64,000 bases of DNA. Source: Myxococcales bacterium. GTDB lineage: Bacteria; Myxococcota; Myxococcia; Myxococcales; Myxococcaceae. The position numbers and the translations under genes were made by a program. Below the pieces are notes generated by a model. That model was not told the DNA's origin and made no database searches. It saw only the letters and a program-made list of their open reading frames with translations. The stretch lies in assembly GCA_030681895.1 (NCBI GenBank), contig JAUXRI010000250.1:1-64000 (forward strand), written 5' to 3'. Below, in pieces: positions 18,090 to 26,372 of the stretch; position 1 is the stretch's first letter; each line of letters starts with the position of its first letter.

Positions 18090-19748
18090 TCAAAGGGCGA
18101 TGCTGAGGCGAATGCGACCAAACCCGACGGGACCCATCACGCCGCCGGCCGGGAGGTTGTACGCGTCACCCGGGAGGAACAAGCCCCCCTCCCCCGTCGC
18201 GGTGATGAGGAGCTCGGGCACCGGGCGGTAGCGGGCCTGCACGCCGACATCGACCTCGGTGCCCATGTAGAGCCCGGGCCGGCCGTTGAGCGAGTTGAGC
18301 GCCGTGCCGCCACCGAGGCGGGTGTTGAACGGATCGGTCAGCCGCGCGGTGCTGAACGCGAAGAGCGGGCCGCCGTACACGTCGAGCCAGTCGAAGAGGC
18401 CGTATTTGACGCGGGGAAACAGGTACCAGACGCCCGTGATGCTGCCGGCGGTGCCGAGCAGATCGGCGCCCTCGGGAGCGATGCCCACGAGGTTGGGATC
18501 CGACGCGCGCACGCCGGCGCGGGCCGACTGGTACGCCATCACCTGATCGAAGAGCACCAGGCCGACCTTGAAGTCGCGATCGAAGCGGAAGTTCTCGATG
18601 CGATCGTCGGCCGGGTTCTGATCGCCCGAGGCGAAGCCCCAGTCGGCGAGCAGCGTCAGCTTGTGCACCTTGTACGAGACCTTCGCCGCCGCGCCGAACT
18701 GCTGCACACGCAGGAGCGCCGAGTTCTCGTTGCGGGCCTGCGTGGTGGTGCCGTTGATGGTGAGCGCCTCGAAGCCGACCTTGAGCACGCGGTTGCGGCG
18801 CTTGAAGAACTCCCACTTGCCGGCCGCGTCGACGACGAAGACGTCGGTCGCCTTGCCGCCGTCGGTGACGTTGATGTTCCGCTGGTTGCGGTACACCGCG
18901 TAGACGCCAACGGTGTTCTCGGCGTCTTTGGCGAAGCGCAGCGCCAACACGCCCTGGAACGCGCGGTCGCCCTTCACGAACTCGCCGAAGCCGTCGCGAT
19001 TGATGAGGTCGGCGGCCAGCGCGGTCTCGAAGGCCTTGAACGCTCCGCCCAGGTTGAAGAGTGGGCGAACGGCGAGCAGCGCGCGGTAGGTGGTGTTGCC
19101 GAACTGTTGCTGACCGAAGTCGCCGGCCTCGGGCTCCTTGTTGCCGTCGTTGGCCAGCATGCCCAGGCCCCACGACTGCGTCTGCAGGCCGACCCGGAAG
19201 GCGCCGGAGTTCCACTTGTACTCGAGGTACAGCTTGCGCAAGTCGAGCGCCGAGATGGCCGGGTACGGCACCCGATCGCCGACGAGCGTGCTCGACGGCG
19301 CACCGATGATGGCGCCAGACGCCGTGTCGGCCTCTCCGATGAGCCCGAACCCTTTCAGGTGAATCTCGGGCGTCACACGAATTCGGGTCATCAGCGGCGC
19401 GATGGTGGTGTTGCCGCTGCGATCGTCGAGCGGAAACGGCGTGGCGCCCTGGTACGAGATGCGCGCCGACGCGGCGAGCGCGGCCGTGATGTCGGTGCCC
19501 GTGCCCGTCTCTTCTTTCTTCGCAGGCTCCTGCGTCGCGGCCTCAGGAGGCGTCGGCGTCGTCTGCTGCCAGGGCGCCGCGGCCTCGACCCCAGCGTCAT
19601 CGAAGCCGTGCCGGAGCAGCTCGGCGGGCGCGTCAGCAGTGCCCGGGTTGGCCACCAGGGGCTGCACCGGCATGCCGCCGTCGTCTTCTGCGAAGGCGTT
19701 GAACGACACCAGCGCGGCCACGAGTGCCACGAGTCGAGTTGCCATCAT
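18090..19748 (-). CDS. Predicted outer-membrane beta-barrel protein
   Basis: 552 residues from the ATG at 19748, chosen because GGGAGG lies about 10 nt upstream and a clean signal peptide follows (MMATRLVALVAALVSFNAFA). After a low-complexity Ala/Pro/Thr region of about 80 residues, the rest is alternating polar/aromatic strands (for example LYLEYKWNSGAFRVGLQTQS, LLADWGFASG, VKYGLFDWLDVYGG) ending RIRLSIAL, as in a porin-like barrel. No family name can be given. The lipase-like lipoprotein follows at 20 bp, suggesting a shared role at the outer membrane. Confidence 0.75.
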   Translation of the reverse strand: MMATRLVALVAALVSFNAFAEDDGGMPVQPLVANPGTADAPAELLRHGFDDAGVEAAAPWQQTTPTPPEAATQEPAKKEETGTGTDITAALAASARISYQGATPFPLDDRSGNTTIAPLMTRIRVTPEIHLKGFGLIGEADTASGAIIGAPSSTLVGDRVPYPAISALDLRKLYLEYKWNSGAFRVGLQTQSWGLGMLANDGNKEPEAGDFGQQQFGNTTYRALLAVRPLFNLGGAFKAFETALAADLINRDGFGEFVKGDRAFQGVLALRFAKDAENTVGVYAVYRNQRNINVTDGGKATDVFVVDAAGKWEFFKRRNRVLKVGFEALTINGTTTQARNENSALLRVQQFGAAAKVSYKVHKLTLLADWGFASGDQNPADDRIENFRFDRDFKVGLVLFDQVMAYQSARAGVRASDPNLVGIAPEGADLLGTAGSITGVWYLFPRVKYGLFDWLDVYGGPLFAFSTARLTDPFNTRLGGGTALNSLNGRPGLYMGTEVDVGVQARYRPVPELLITATGEGGLFLPGDAYNLPAGGVMGPVGFGRIRLSIAL

Positions 19749-19867
19749 GGAAAGAGTCCCTCCCGAGGAATGTGCGCGCCGATACCACGCACCCTCTGGA
19801 GTGACTACGGACCCTTGCGACGCGCCGCGAAAAAGTGCGAGGGGTTGGGAGTCGCGTGGGGAGTCAG

Positions 19868-19981
19868 TTGACAGTGGGGGGCCTGCCACATAAGCGCACC
19901 GTCCCTCCCCATTCCCGGTGAGGGCAGAAGTTCCCCGCTCATTGGAATGTCTCCGGTGGGCAGAACCCGTGGGGAGAACAC
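19868..19981 (+). promoter_or_regulatory. Candidate promoter and leader of the rpsF operon
   Basis: A perfect -35 TTGACA at 19868-19873 is followed after 15 bp by CATAAG (19889-19894), or a slightly shifted -10. The leader is then about 80 nt and ends with GGGGAG 7 nt before the rpsF ATG. rpsF leaders in many bacteria carry an S6:S18-binding hairpin with a CCG loop; CCG triplets occur here (for example near 19955), but I could not settle a fold. Confidence 0.45.
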
Positions 19982-20446
19982 ATGACCGAAGCAGCAACGA
20001 AGAGCGCGAGCTTCTTGCGCGAGTACGAGACCGTCTTCCTGGTGAAGCCGGACCTCACCGACGAGAACGTCGACAAGGTGAAGGAAAAGTTCCGCGTCAT
20101 CGTGGGACGTGAAGGCGGCAAGTTCTTGCGCTTCACCATCTGGGGCAAGAAGAAGACCCAGTACCTCGTCGCCAAGCAGCCGCGCGCGATCTACCTGCAC
20201 GCGCACTACCTCGGGAAGCCGAGCCTGGTGGCCGAGCTCGAGCGCAACCTGCGCAACCTCGACGAAGTCAGCCGCTACATGTCCAAGCGCCTGGCCGACG
20301 ACATCGACCCCACGACGCGTGAGCCCCAGGAAGATCTGAAGCTCGCCGGCGACGTCGACGACAACAAGCCGTTCGGCGGTGCCGAGCGTGAAGACTTCAA
20401 CGCTGACGTCGACGGTAGCTACGACGACGACATCACCCCGGGCTGA
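19982..20446 (+). CDS. rpsF: 30S ribosomal protein S6
   Basis: 154 residues. S6 binds S18 and 16S rRNA in the small-subunit platform. The core (YETVFLVKPDLTDENVDKV ... DEVSRYMSKRLADD) is intact; an acidic C-terminal tail of about 50 residues makes it longer than E. coli S6 without modification (about 131). First gene of rpsF-rpsR-rplI, with GGGGAG before its ATG. Confidence 0.97.
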   Translation: MTEAATKSASFLREYETVFLVKPDLTDENVDKVKEKFRVIVGREGGKFLRFTIWGKKKTQYLVAKQPRAIYLHAHYLGKPSLVAELERNLRNLDEVSRYMSKRLADDIDPTTREPQEDLKLAGDVDDNKPFGGAEREDFNADVDGSYDDDITPG

Positions 20447-20462
20447 GGAAAAGGACCCGACC

Positions 20463-20774
20463 ATGGAAAAGACCTACGAGAAGAGCGGCGGTAAGGGTGG
20501 CGGCGATCGCGGTGATCGTGGCGACCGAGACGGCGAAGAGAAGCGTGGCGGCCGGGGCTTTGCCCGCAGGAAGGTCTGCCGGTTCTGCGCCGACAAGAAG
20601 ATCATCGTGGACTTCAAGGATCAGTCGACCTTGAAGTACTTCGTCACCGAGCGCGGCAAGATCATTCCCCGCCGCATCTCGGGTAACTGCTCCAAGCACC
20701 AGCGTGCGATCGCGAAAGCGGTCAAGCAGTCACGCGGCCTGGCGCTCATCCCCTACCTCGTCCTCGCGAGCTGA
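20463..20774 (+). CDS. rpsR: 30S ribosomal protein S18
   Basis: 103 residues from the ATG at 20463; the longer frame from 20379 overlaps rpsF and has no family similarity. The S18 core runs from FARRKVCRFCADKK to LALIPY. Two of the zinc-ribbon Cys residues are in CRFC, with another Cys at SGNCSKHQ, so it is the Cys-containing form. The N terminus carries an extra Gly/Asp/Arg-rich stretch of about 30 residues. It lies between rpsF (16 bp) and rplI (14 bp). Confidence 0.97.
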   Translation: MEKTYEKSGGKGGGDRGDRGDRDGEEKRGGRGFARRKVCRFCADKKIIVDFKDQSTLKYFVTERGKIIPRRISGNCSKHQRAIAKAVKQSRGLALIPYLVLAS

Positions 20775-20788
20775 AAGAGAACGCCACC

Positions 20789-21244
20789 ATGAAGGTCATT
20801 CTCCGTGAAGATGTGTACAACCTCGGCGACTCCGGCGAGGTCGTGACCGTGAAGGACGGCTACGCGCGCAACTACCTGTTGCCGCGCAATCTCGCGATGC
20901 TCGCGTCGGCGGCCAACATCCGCCAGCTCGACCACGAGAAGGGCGTCATTCTCGTTCGCCAGGCCAAGATGAAGTCCGTCGCTGAAGAGGCGGGCAAGAA
21001 GCTGGCGGGCGTGTCGGTCACCGTCGTTCGCAAGGTCGGCGATCAGGACAAGCTCTTCGGCTCTGTCACGGCGCTCGACGTCGCGGAGGCGCTGGCGGCG
21101 CAGGGTCACAAGTTCGACCGTCGCGTCATTCACCTGCCCGAGCCCATTCGCACCATCGGCAGCTTCGAGGTCGAGCTCAAGCTCCACCGCGATGTGCAGA
21201 CCAAGGTGATGGTGCACGTGCAGGGCGAAGCCGCTTCGGCGTAA
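20789..21244 (+). CDS. rplI: 50S ribosomal protein L9
   Basis: 151 residues. The N-terminal domain MKVILREDVYNLGDSGEVV with the YARNYLLPRNLA rRNA-binding segment, the long central helix and the C-terminal domain (LFGSVTALDVAEAL ... GSFEVELKLHRDV) are all present. Last gene of the ribosomal operon; GAAAGAG precedes the start and a hairpin terminator follows. dnaB, often the next gene in this operon, lies about 3.8 kb further on. Confidence 0.97.
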   Translation: MKVILREDVYNLGDSGEVVTVKDGYARNYLLPRNLAMLASAANIRQLDHEKGVILVRQAKMKSVAEEAGKKLAGVSVTVVRKVGDQDKLFGSVTALDVAEALAAQGHKFDRRVIHLPEPIRTIGSFEVELKLHRDVQTKVMVHVQGEAASA

Positions 21245-21268
21245 TCGCGTCACGGCATCGATGAAACG

Positions 21269-21310
21269 GGCCGTGTTCACCTTCGGGTGGGCACGGCCTG
21301 TGTCGTTTCT
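21269..21310. terminator. Hairpin terminator between rplI and the anti-sigma gene
   Basis: GGCCGTG (21269-21275) pairs with CACGGCC (21292-21298), and a short inner CAC/GTG stem closes on a CTTCG loop. It is followed by TGTGTCGTTTCT. The site lies between two converging genes and could stop transcription from rplI; the T-run is weak. Confidence 0.6.
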
Positions 21311-21329
21311 GGAGGGCGCGCGCCTCAGG

Positions 21330-22232
21330 TCACTTCGTCGGCGCGGCCTGCGGTTCGAAGGCGATGATGGCTGCCCACCACGCCTGCATCAGCGCTGACG
21401 ATGCGTCGGTTGCAGCGGCGTCGGCCCACCCCGCTGGAGGCGCCACGAAGGCCGTCAGCTGGGCGATGAGCGCGGCCCGCTGAGCCGGTGGCGCAACGGG
21501 GAGCAGGTGCCACAGCGTCGCGGCGTCCTGGGCGCGGGCGAGCAACACGGCGGCGTCGAGGGCCGTCACATCGGCCACACGATCGAACCGGTCGATCGCG
21601 TCCACGAGGGCGGCGCTGGCGTCGAGCGAAACCGGCGTCGTGGGAGGGCGATTCGGTGCCGACATCGCGCGCATGCCGGCGAGCACCGTCACCTCCCGTC
21701 CCTTCCCCGCCAGCGACACCAGGCCCGACGTCACCGTCAGCCTCGAGCCCGCGTCCGTCACCTCGAGCGTGTACGCGCACCCGAGATCGATGGCCGAGGC
21801 CGTGGGCGTGTCGACGACGAAGAGGCGCGGCGGCGCGGTCACCAGCGCGTGGAGCGTGCCGCGCTCCAACTCGAGGCGGTGTTGCGTCGGCCCGGTCTGC
21901 TTCAGGCGCACCCGCGAGCCTTCGTCGACCGTGACAGTGCCGATGTCGGCGATCGTCACCGTCGCTGATTCACCCGTTCCCACCTCGAGCCACCTCGGAG
22001 TCAGCGCCGTGAGCCGGCTCGCGCCGTTCGAGACGATCTCGGTCGGCAGGCTGATCGATGGACGGATCCCGAAGAACACGCCCGCCGCCACCAGCGCCGC
22101 CGCGAGCAGTCCGCCGATGACGAGCAACGGCCTCGAGCTGCGACGCTTCGGAGGCTGGGTGGCCAGCCGTTCCCACCGACCGGGCTGCGGCTGGTACTTG
22201 AGCTGCTTCAACGACTCGAGCGGATCACTCAT
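21330..22232 (-). CDS. FecR-like membrane anti-sigma regulator
   Basis: 300 residues from the ATG at 22232. A short cytoplasmic N-terminal part (1-35) precedes one transmembrane helix (36-56). The extracytoplasmic part contains a FecR-type repeat region (GESATVTIADIGTVTVDEGSR ... TQHRLELERGTLHALV ... FVVDTPTASAIDLGCAY). FecR proteins carry an envelope signal to a partner ECF sigma factor. The start overlaps the sigma-factor stop by 8 bp (ATGAGTGA), so sigma factor and regulator are made in a fixed ratio. What it senses is unknown. Confidence 0.85.
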   Translation of the reverse strand: MSDPLESLKQLKYQPQPGRWERLATQPPKRRSSRPLLVIGGLLAAALVAAGVFFGIRPSISLPTEIVSNGASRLTALTPRWLEVGTGESATVTIADIGTVTVDEGSRVRLKQTGPTQHRLELERGTLHALVTAPPRLFVVDTPTASAIDLGCAYTLEVTDAGSRLTVTSGLVSLAGKGREVTVLAGMRAMSAPNRPPTTPVSLDASAALVDAIDRFDRVADVTALDAAVLLARAQDAATLWHLLPVAPPAQRAALIAQLTAFVAPPAGWADAAATDASSALMQAWWAAIIAFEPQAAPTK

Positions 22233-22755
22233 CGAGGCCTCCGTCTGGCGCCAGTCCGAGGCGTTCACGAAGAAGTTTCAGTCCCCGGTGCAGATTCACT
22301 CTCACCGAGTCGGGCGTCAGCCCCGTCTGCTCGGCGATCTCCTTGCCCGTCATGCCCTCGACCAGCTTGAGCACCAGGGTCTCGCGGTAGGTGTCGGGCA
22401 TGGTGCGGATGATCGCCAGCACCTGGTTGGCCTCGGCCCGCTGCGGATCGTGAGCGCCCTGCTCTTCCGTCGGCAACCCCACCAGTCGCGACTGCTTGCG
22501 GAAGGTATCGATGAGCCGGTTGCGGGCAATCGCCGCAAGCCATGGGCCCACGCGCTCGGTGTCGAGTGACGAGAGACGCTCCAGGGCGATGAGAAACACG
22601 TCCTGCATCAGATCGTCGACCTCCGACGCCGGGCCGTTCGCCATCAGCACACCGTGCACCATCGGGGCGAACCCCTCGAAGAGCCGTGCAAACGCGAGGC
22701 GATCGCCCCTTCGGGCGGCGGCGAGATCGGCGGGAGAGGCTTCGAAGATCGGCAC
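22225..22755 (-). CDS. ECF RNA polymerase sigma factor
   Basis: 176 residues from the GTG at 22755, which has GGAG 5 nt upstream; the much longer open frame to 24048 is antisense to the next gene and is not coding. Region 2 is seen in VDDLMQDVFLIALERL and WLAAIARNRLIDTFRK; region 4 in MPDTYRETLVLKLVEGMTGK and IAEQTGLTPDSVRVNLHRG. Directs transcription of a regulon controlled by the FecR-like protein it overlaps. Divergent from the 22885 gene across 129 bp. Confidence 0.92.
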   Translation of the reverse strand: MPIFEASPADLAAARRGDRLAFARLFEGFAPMVHGVLMANGPASEVDDLMQDVFLIALERLSSLDTERVGPWLAAIARNRLIDTFRKQSRLVGLPTEEQGAHDPQRAEANQVLAIIRTMPDTYRETLVLKLVEGMTGKEIAEQTGLTPDSVRVNLHRGLKLLRERLGLAPDGGLDE

Positions 22756-22884
22756 GTCAACTCCACGCCATCGCTGAGGTCCTCGCTCATGTCGAGCAAG
22801 ACGACGGCGCAGCAAAAACGTTAACGGCCGTTCGCACTTTTCCTGCCCGCGCGACTCCCAGTCATTCGCCAGGGAGGAACACAC

Positions 22885-24174
22885 ATGCTCAGTCGCGTCG
22901 CCGTTCTGTTGGTTCTCGTCTCCGTCGTCAGCCATGCCGCGCCGAACCTCGAGGTGCACGAGTGGGGCACCTTCACTTCGATTGCCGGGGCCGATGGGCG
23001 CGCCGTGCCGTGGCAGGCCACCTCGGAGGACCTGCCGTCGTTCGTCTACTCGAACCACTTCAGCTGCGCGGGCCTTCGCTCGTGCGTGGCGATGGAGCAG
23101 TCCAAGAGCCGGATGCGCGCCCTCATTCGCATGGAGACGCCCGTCATCTACTTCTACACGCCTGAGCCGCTCGACGTGTCGCTCCAGGTCGCCTTCCCCA
23201 CGGGGCGAATGACCGAGTGGTACCCGTCGGCGTGGAACAGCACGGCCACGCTGCTCGACTGGGGCACCTTTCGCGTCGACCCGACCCAGCGCCCGAAGCT
23301 CCCGGCCGAGGCGGCGCCGAACCACTACTACGCGGCGCGTGAGGTCGACGCGGCGCCCGTGCTGGTGACAGGCCAGCGCTTCGTCGAGGGTGGCCCTGGC
23401 TGCACGGAGCGCGAGGTCGAGTTCGAAGCGGGCCGGAAGACGCGCATGTGCCTGACCTCGACGCCGACGAAGGAGTGGGAGCGCTTTCTCTTCTATCGCG
23501 GCGTCGGCGACTTCCACCCACCGCTCCAGGCCGTCGTCTCGAAGACTGAAGTGACGGTGACGCCGACCGAGAAGCTCGGCACCGCGATCCTGTTCGAGCG
23601 ACGCGGCAACGCCCTCGGCATCACCAGCTTCGACGCGCGCGCGGGCCGTCAAAGCGTCAACCGCCCTGCCCTCACCGCCACGCCAGAGGCGATTCGGCAG
23701 ACCGTCTTCGAGCTGCTGGTCGCGACGGGGCTCTTCGAGAAAGAAGCGCGCGCGATGGTGAAGACGTGGGACGACAGCTGGTTCGTCGAAGGTGTGCGCA
23801 TCTTCTACGTCGTGCCGTCGGCCCGCACCGCTGCGTTGTTGCCGCTTACGATCTCGCCAGCTCCGAAACGACTCGTGCGCACCATCGTCGGTCGTCTCGA
23901 GCTGCTGATGCCCGAGCAGCTCGCCGCCGTGAGGGCCGAGCTCGAGCGGCTGGTGCGGCCGCCGGGCTTGGCCAAGGTCGTGACGAACAGCGAGAACAAC
24001 TCCGAGGAGCGAATGCGCGCCATCGAAGTGCTCGCCGGAGCGCTGCACACGAAGTTCGGTCGCTTTCTCCCAGTGATGCTGAGCCGCCTGTCAGAGGACG
24101 CGACCGACGAACGCGCGTCGCTCTACCGCGAGCTGTCGTCGAGGCTCGACGCTCGGGCCGCTTCTCTCGAGTGA
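22885..24174 (+). CDS. Secreted protein of the EVHEWGTFT family, function unknown
   Basis: 429 residues. The signal peptide MLSRVAVLLVLVSVVSHAA is followed at once by LEVHEWGTFTSIAGADGR, a conserved opening I recognise from uncharacterised exported proteins in Myxococcota and Planctomycetes. The body has a beta-rich middle and a C-terminal helical third (EQLAAVRAELERLV ... SSRLDARAASLE). AGGGAGG precedes the start by about 7 nt. Its last 52 bp overlap the 3' end of the MtfA-like gene on the other strand. No enzyme motif was seen. Confidence 0.8.
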   Translation: MLSRVAVLLVLVSVVSHAAPNLEVHEWGTFTSIAGADGRAVPWQATSEDLPSFVYSNHFSCAGLRSCVAMEQSKSRMRALIRMETPVIYFYTPEPLDVSLQVAFPTGRMTEWYPSAWNSTATLLDWGTFRVDPTQRPKLPAEAAPNHYYAAREVDAAPVLVTGQRFVEGGPGCTEREVEFEAGRKTRMCLTSTPTKEWERFLFYRGVGDFHPPLQAVVSKTEVTVTPTEKLGTAILFERRGNALGITSFDARAGRQSVNRPALTATPEAIRQTVFELLVATGLFEKEARAMVKTWDDSWFVEGVRIFYVVPSARTAALLPLTISPAPKRLVRTIVGRLELLMPEQLAAVRAELERLVRPPGLAKVVTNSENNSEERMRAIEVLAGALHTKFGRFLPVMLSRLSEDATDERASLYRELSSRLDARAASLE

Positions 24175-24884
24175 GCGGGGTCGGCGCGGTAGTAGCGCTT
24201 CAGCTCGTCGTAGAGCGCCGGGTGCTTCTGCTTCATCTGCGTCGGCTTCTCGAAGAACGCCTCGGTGGCCACCGCGAAGAACTCGGCTTCGTTGGTGGCG
24301 CCGTAGGCCCGCAGCACCTTGTCGCGGGTGGGCGACTTCTGGAGCGCGAAGTACTGCTTCGAGAACACGTCCGCCCACGCGTGGAGCGCCGAGAACGTGG
24401 CCATCTCCGGCGTTCCATCGAAGCGTCCGTCGGTGAGATCCAGCACGTGCGCGAACTCGTGCAGCGCGACGTCGTGGCCATCGAAGGGGTTCTTCAGGCC
24501 GTGGCGGACCGAGTCCCACGAAAGCACGACCTGCCCCCACCGGTGCGCCTCTCCGAGGATGGTGCCGCCGTCACGCTCCCACGCGCCGGTCGTCACGACG
24601 ATCGTCATCAGCGCGTCGTACACGTCGAGCGACAGGTTCCTCGCGAGCCGCGCCGCCGCGCCTGCCACCACGACGCGCATCTCGTCCGTGATGACCAGGT
24701 CCTTCGCGCCCACGAAGTCCTTCTCGTGCACGAAGACCTGCAGGTGCCGGCGAAACCGCGCGCGCTCCTCGGGCGGGAGCTTCGCCTCGAAGGGAAAGTG
24801 CTTCGTGACGAGCGGCTCCCACTCGGGAGGAAACGGTTGCCTCGCCAACCACCGTCGCTTGAGCCATCGAACCGGGAAGAACAC
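24123..24884 (-). CDS. mtfA: MtfA-like zinc metallopeptidase (M90 family)
   Basis: 253 residues from a GTG at 24884, the best in-frame start before the conserved RRWLARQPFPPEW; there is no clear ribosome binding site, so the start is uncertain. The zinc site is HEFAH (His142, Glu143, His146), with the downstream ATEAFFEKP segment providing the third-ligand region. E. coli MtfA binds the Mlc repressor and has peptidase activity; whether that role applies here is unknown. Family length (about 265) matches. It converges on the 22885 gene with a 52 bp overlap and diverges from dnaB. Confidence 0.85.
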   Translation of the reverse strand: MFFPVRWLKRRWLARQPFPPEWEPLVTKHFPFEAKLPPEERARFRRHLQVFVHEKDFVGAKDLVITDEMRVVVAGAAARLARNLSLDVYDALMTIVVTTGAWERDGGTILGEAHRWGQVVLSWDSVRHGLKNPFDGHDVALHEFAHVLDLTDGRFDGTPEMATFSALHAWADVFSKQYFALQKSPTRDKVLRAYGATNEAEFFAVATEAFFEKPTQMKQKHPALYDELKRYYRADPAHSREAARASSLDDSSR

Positions 24885-24990
24885 TCGAGGGCAGTATGAA
24901 CCGATTCGGGCACGCGCAGGCCTCAACGACACGGGCTCGCGGTGCCTCGACGCAGACCGAATTGGCTGACCCGCGAGTTCCCCGAACGCG

Positions 24991-24996
24991 TATGAA
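24991..24996 (+). promoter_or_regulatory. Candidate -10 element (TATGAA) for dnaB
   Basis: TATGAA ends exactly 6 nt before the dnaB GTG at 25003. No Shine-Dalgarno sequence lies between, which suggests a leaderless dnaB transcript. The ATG inside the hexamer opens only a four-codon frame (ATG AAG CAC TCG TGA) overlapping the dnaB start. Confidence 0.4.
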
Positions 24997-25002
24997 GCAC
25001 TC

Positions 25003-26352
25003 GTGAGCCTGCAAGCCCGCGTGCACGAAGATCTCGCCGCCGAACGCGCTGTCCTGGGCGCGATCGTGATGGACAACTCGGTCCTCCCCAACGTCGCGGA
25101 GCAGGTCACCAAAGACGACTTCGCCAACGCCGCGCACGCGGAGATCTTCGACGCGATGGTGGCGCTCGACTCGCGCAACTCGCGGGTCGACTGGCTGACG
25201 GTCTCGGAAGAGCTCAAGACGCGCGGTCAGCTGGCGGGGGTCGGCGGTCCCAGCTATCTGCAGACGCTCGATCAGCTGGTGCCGTTCTCGGCCAACGCCG
25301 TCGAGTACGCGAAGATCATCAAGGATCAGTCGACGCGGCGGGGCCTCGCGAAGGCAGGCCGCGAGATTCACGAGCTGGCGAGCCAGGAGACCGGCAACGT
25401 GCTCGAGCTCGTCGACGAGGCGGGCCGCAAGGTCTTCCAGATCGCCGAGAGCCGGCAGCAAGGCGACCTGCGCTCGATGCAGGACCTGATGGACGAGGCG
25501 CTCACGCTCCTCGACACGATGAAGAAGAACACGTCGGGCATCACGGGCACGGCGACGGGCTTCATCGATCTCGACAACCAGCTGACCGGCTTGCACGGCG
25601 GCGAGCTCCTCGTCCTCGCGGCACGCCCGGGTATCGGCAAGACATCGCTGGCGATGAACATCGCGATCCACGTCGCGCTGAAGGAGCAGAAGGCCGTCGC
25701 CGTCTTCTCGCTCGAAATGCCGTCCGTTCAGCTGCTGACTCGTATGCTTGCCACTCACGCGCGCGTCGACATGAAGAAGCTGCGCGGTGGCCGCCTGACG
25801 CCCGGTGACGAAGAGCGCATTCAGCAGGCCGCCAACGAGCTCTACGGTTGCAAGATGTACGTCGACGACACCGGCGGTCTGTCGTCATTCGATCTGCGCG
25901 CCAAGGCGCGGCGGCTCAAGCAGAAGGAAGACTCGCTGGGGCTCATCGTCATCGACTACCTCCAGCTCATGCATCAGAAGGGCAAGGTCGAGAGCCGCCA
26001 GCTCGAGGTCTCCGAGATCTCCCGCGGCCTCAAGCAGCTCGCCAAGGAGCTCAGCGTGCCGATCATCGCGCTCAGCCAGCTCAACCGAAAAGTCGAAGAG
26101 CGCAAGGGCGGCAAGCCGATGCTGTCCGACCTCCGCGAGTCGGGCGCCATCGAGCAGGACGCCGACGTCGTCATGTTCATCCACCGTGAAGAAGAGGGCG
26201 AAGACGGCGCGCCGCCTCCACCTGGCCGCACCTCGATGCCGGTGGAGCTGATCATCGCCAAGCAGCGAAACGGGCCCGTCGGCTCCATCGACCTGATCTT
26301 CCTGCCGGAATACACGCGCTTCGAAAGCCGCGCTCGCGACTGGCAGGGTTGA
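25003..26352 (+). CDS. dnaB: Replicative DNA helicase DnaB
   Basis: 449 residues from GTG. The N-terminal dimerisation domain (AAERAVLGAIVMDN ... AEIFDAM) and linker helix are followed by the RecA-like motor: Walker A ARPGIGKTS with Lys213, Walker B LIVIDYLQLM, and LSQLNRKVEERKGGKP followed by LRESGAIEQDADVV. DnaB unwinds DNA at the fork. Rather than following rplI directly, it is separated from the ribosomal operon by four unrelated genes. No intein is present. Confidence 0.97.
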   Translation: MSLQARVHEDLAAERAVLGAIVMDNSVLPNVAEQVTKDDFANAAHAEIFDAMVALDSRNSRVDWLTVSEELKTRGQLAGVGGPSYLQTLDQLVPFSANAVEYAKIIKDQSTRRGLAKAGREIHELASQETGNVLELVDEAGRKVFQIAESRQQGDLRSMQDLMDEALTLLDTMKKNTSGITGTATGFIDLDNQLTGLHGGELLVLAARPGIGKTSLAMNIAIHVALKEQKAVAVFSLEMPSVQLLTRMLATHARVDMKKLRGGRLTPGDEERIQQAANELYGCKMYVDDTGGLSSFDLRAKARRLKQKEDSLGLIVIDYLQLMHQKGKVESRQLEVSEISRGLKQLAKELSVPIIALSQLNRKVEERKGGKPMLSDLRESGAIEQDADVVMFIHREEEGEDGAPPPPGRTSMPVELIIAKQRNGPVGSIDLIFLPEYTRFESRARDWQG

Positions 26353-26372
26353 GGGTACACTCCGACCCCTCG

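Noticed and set aside
22756..24048. Long N-terminal extension of the ECF sigma factor
   Set aside because: It is antisense to the 22885 gene; a GTG at 22755 with GGAG upstream gives a normal-length sigma factor.
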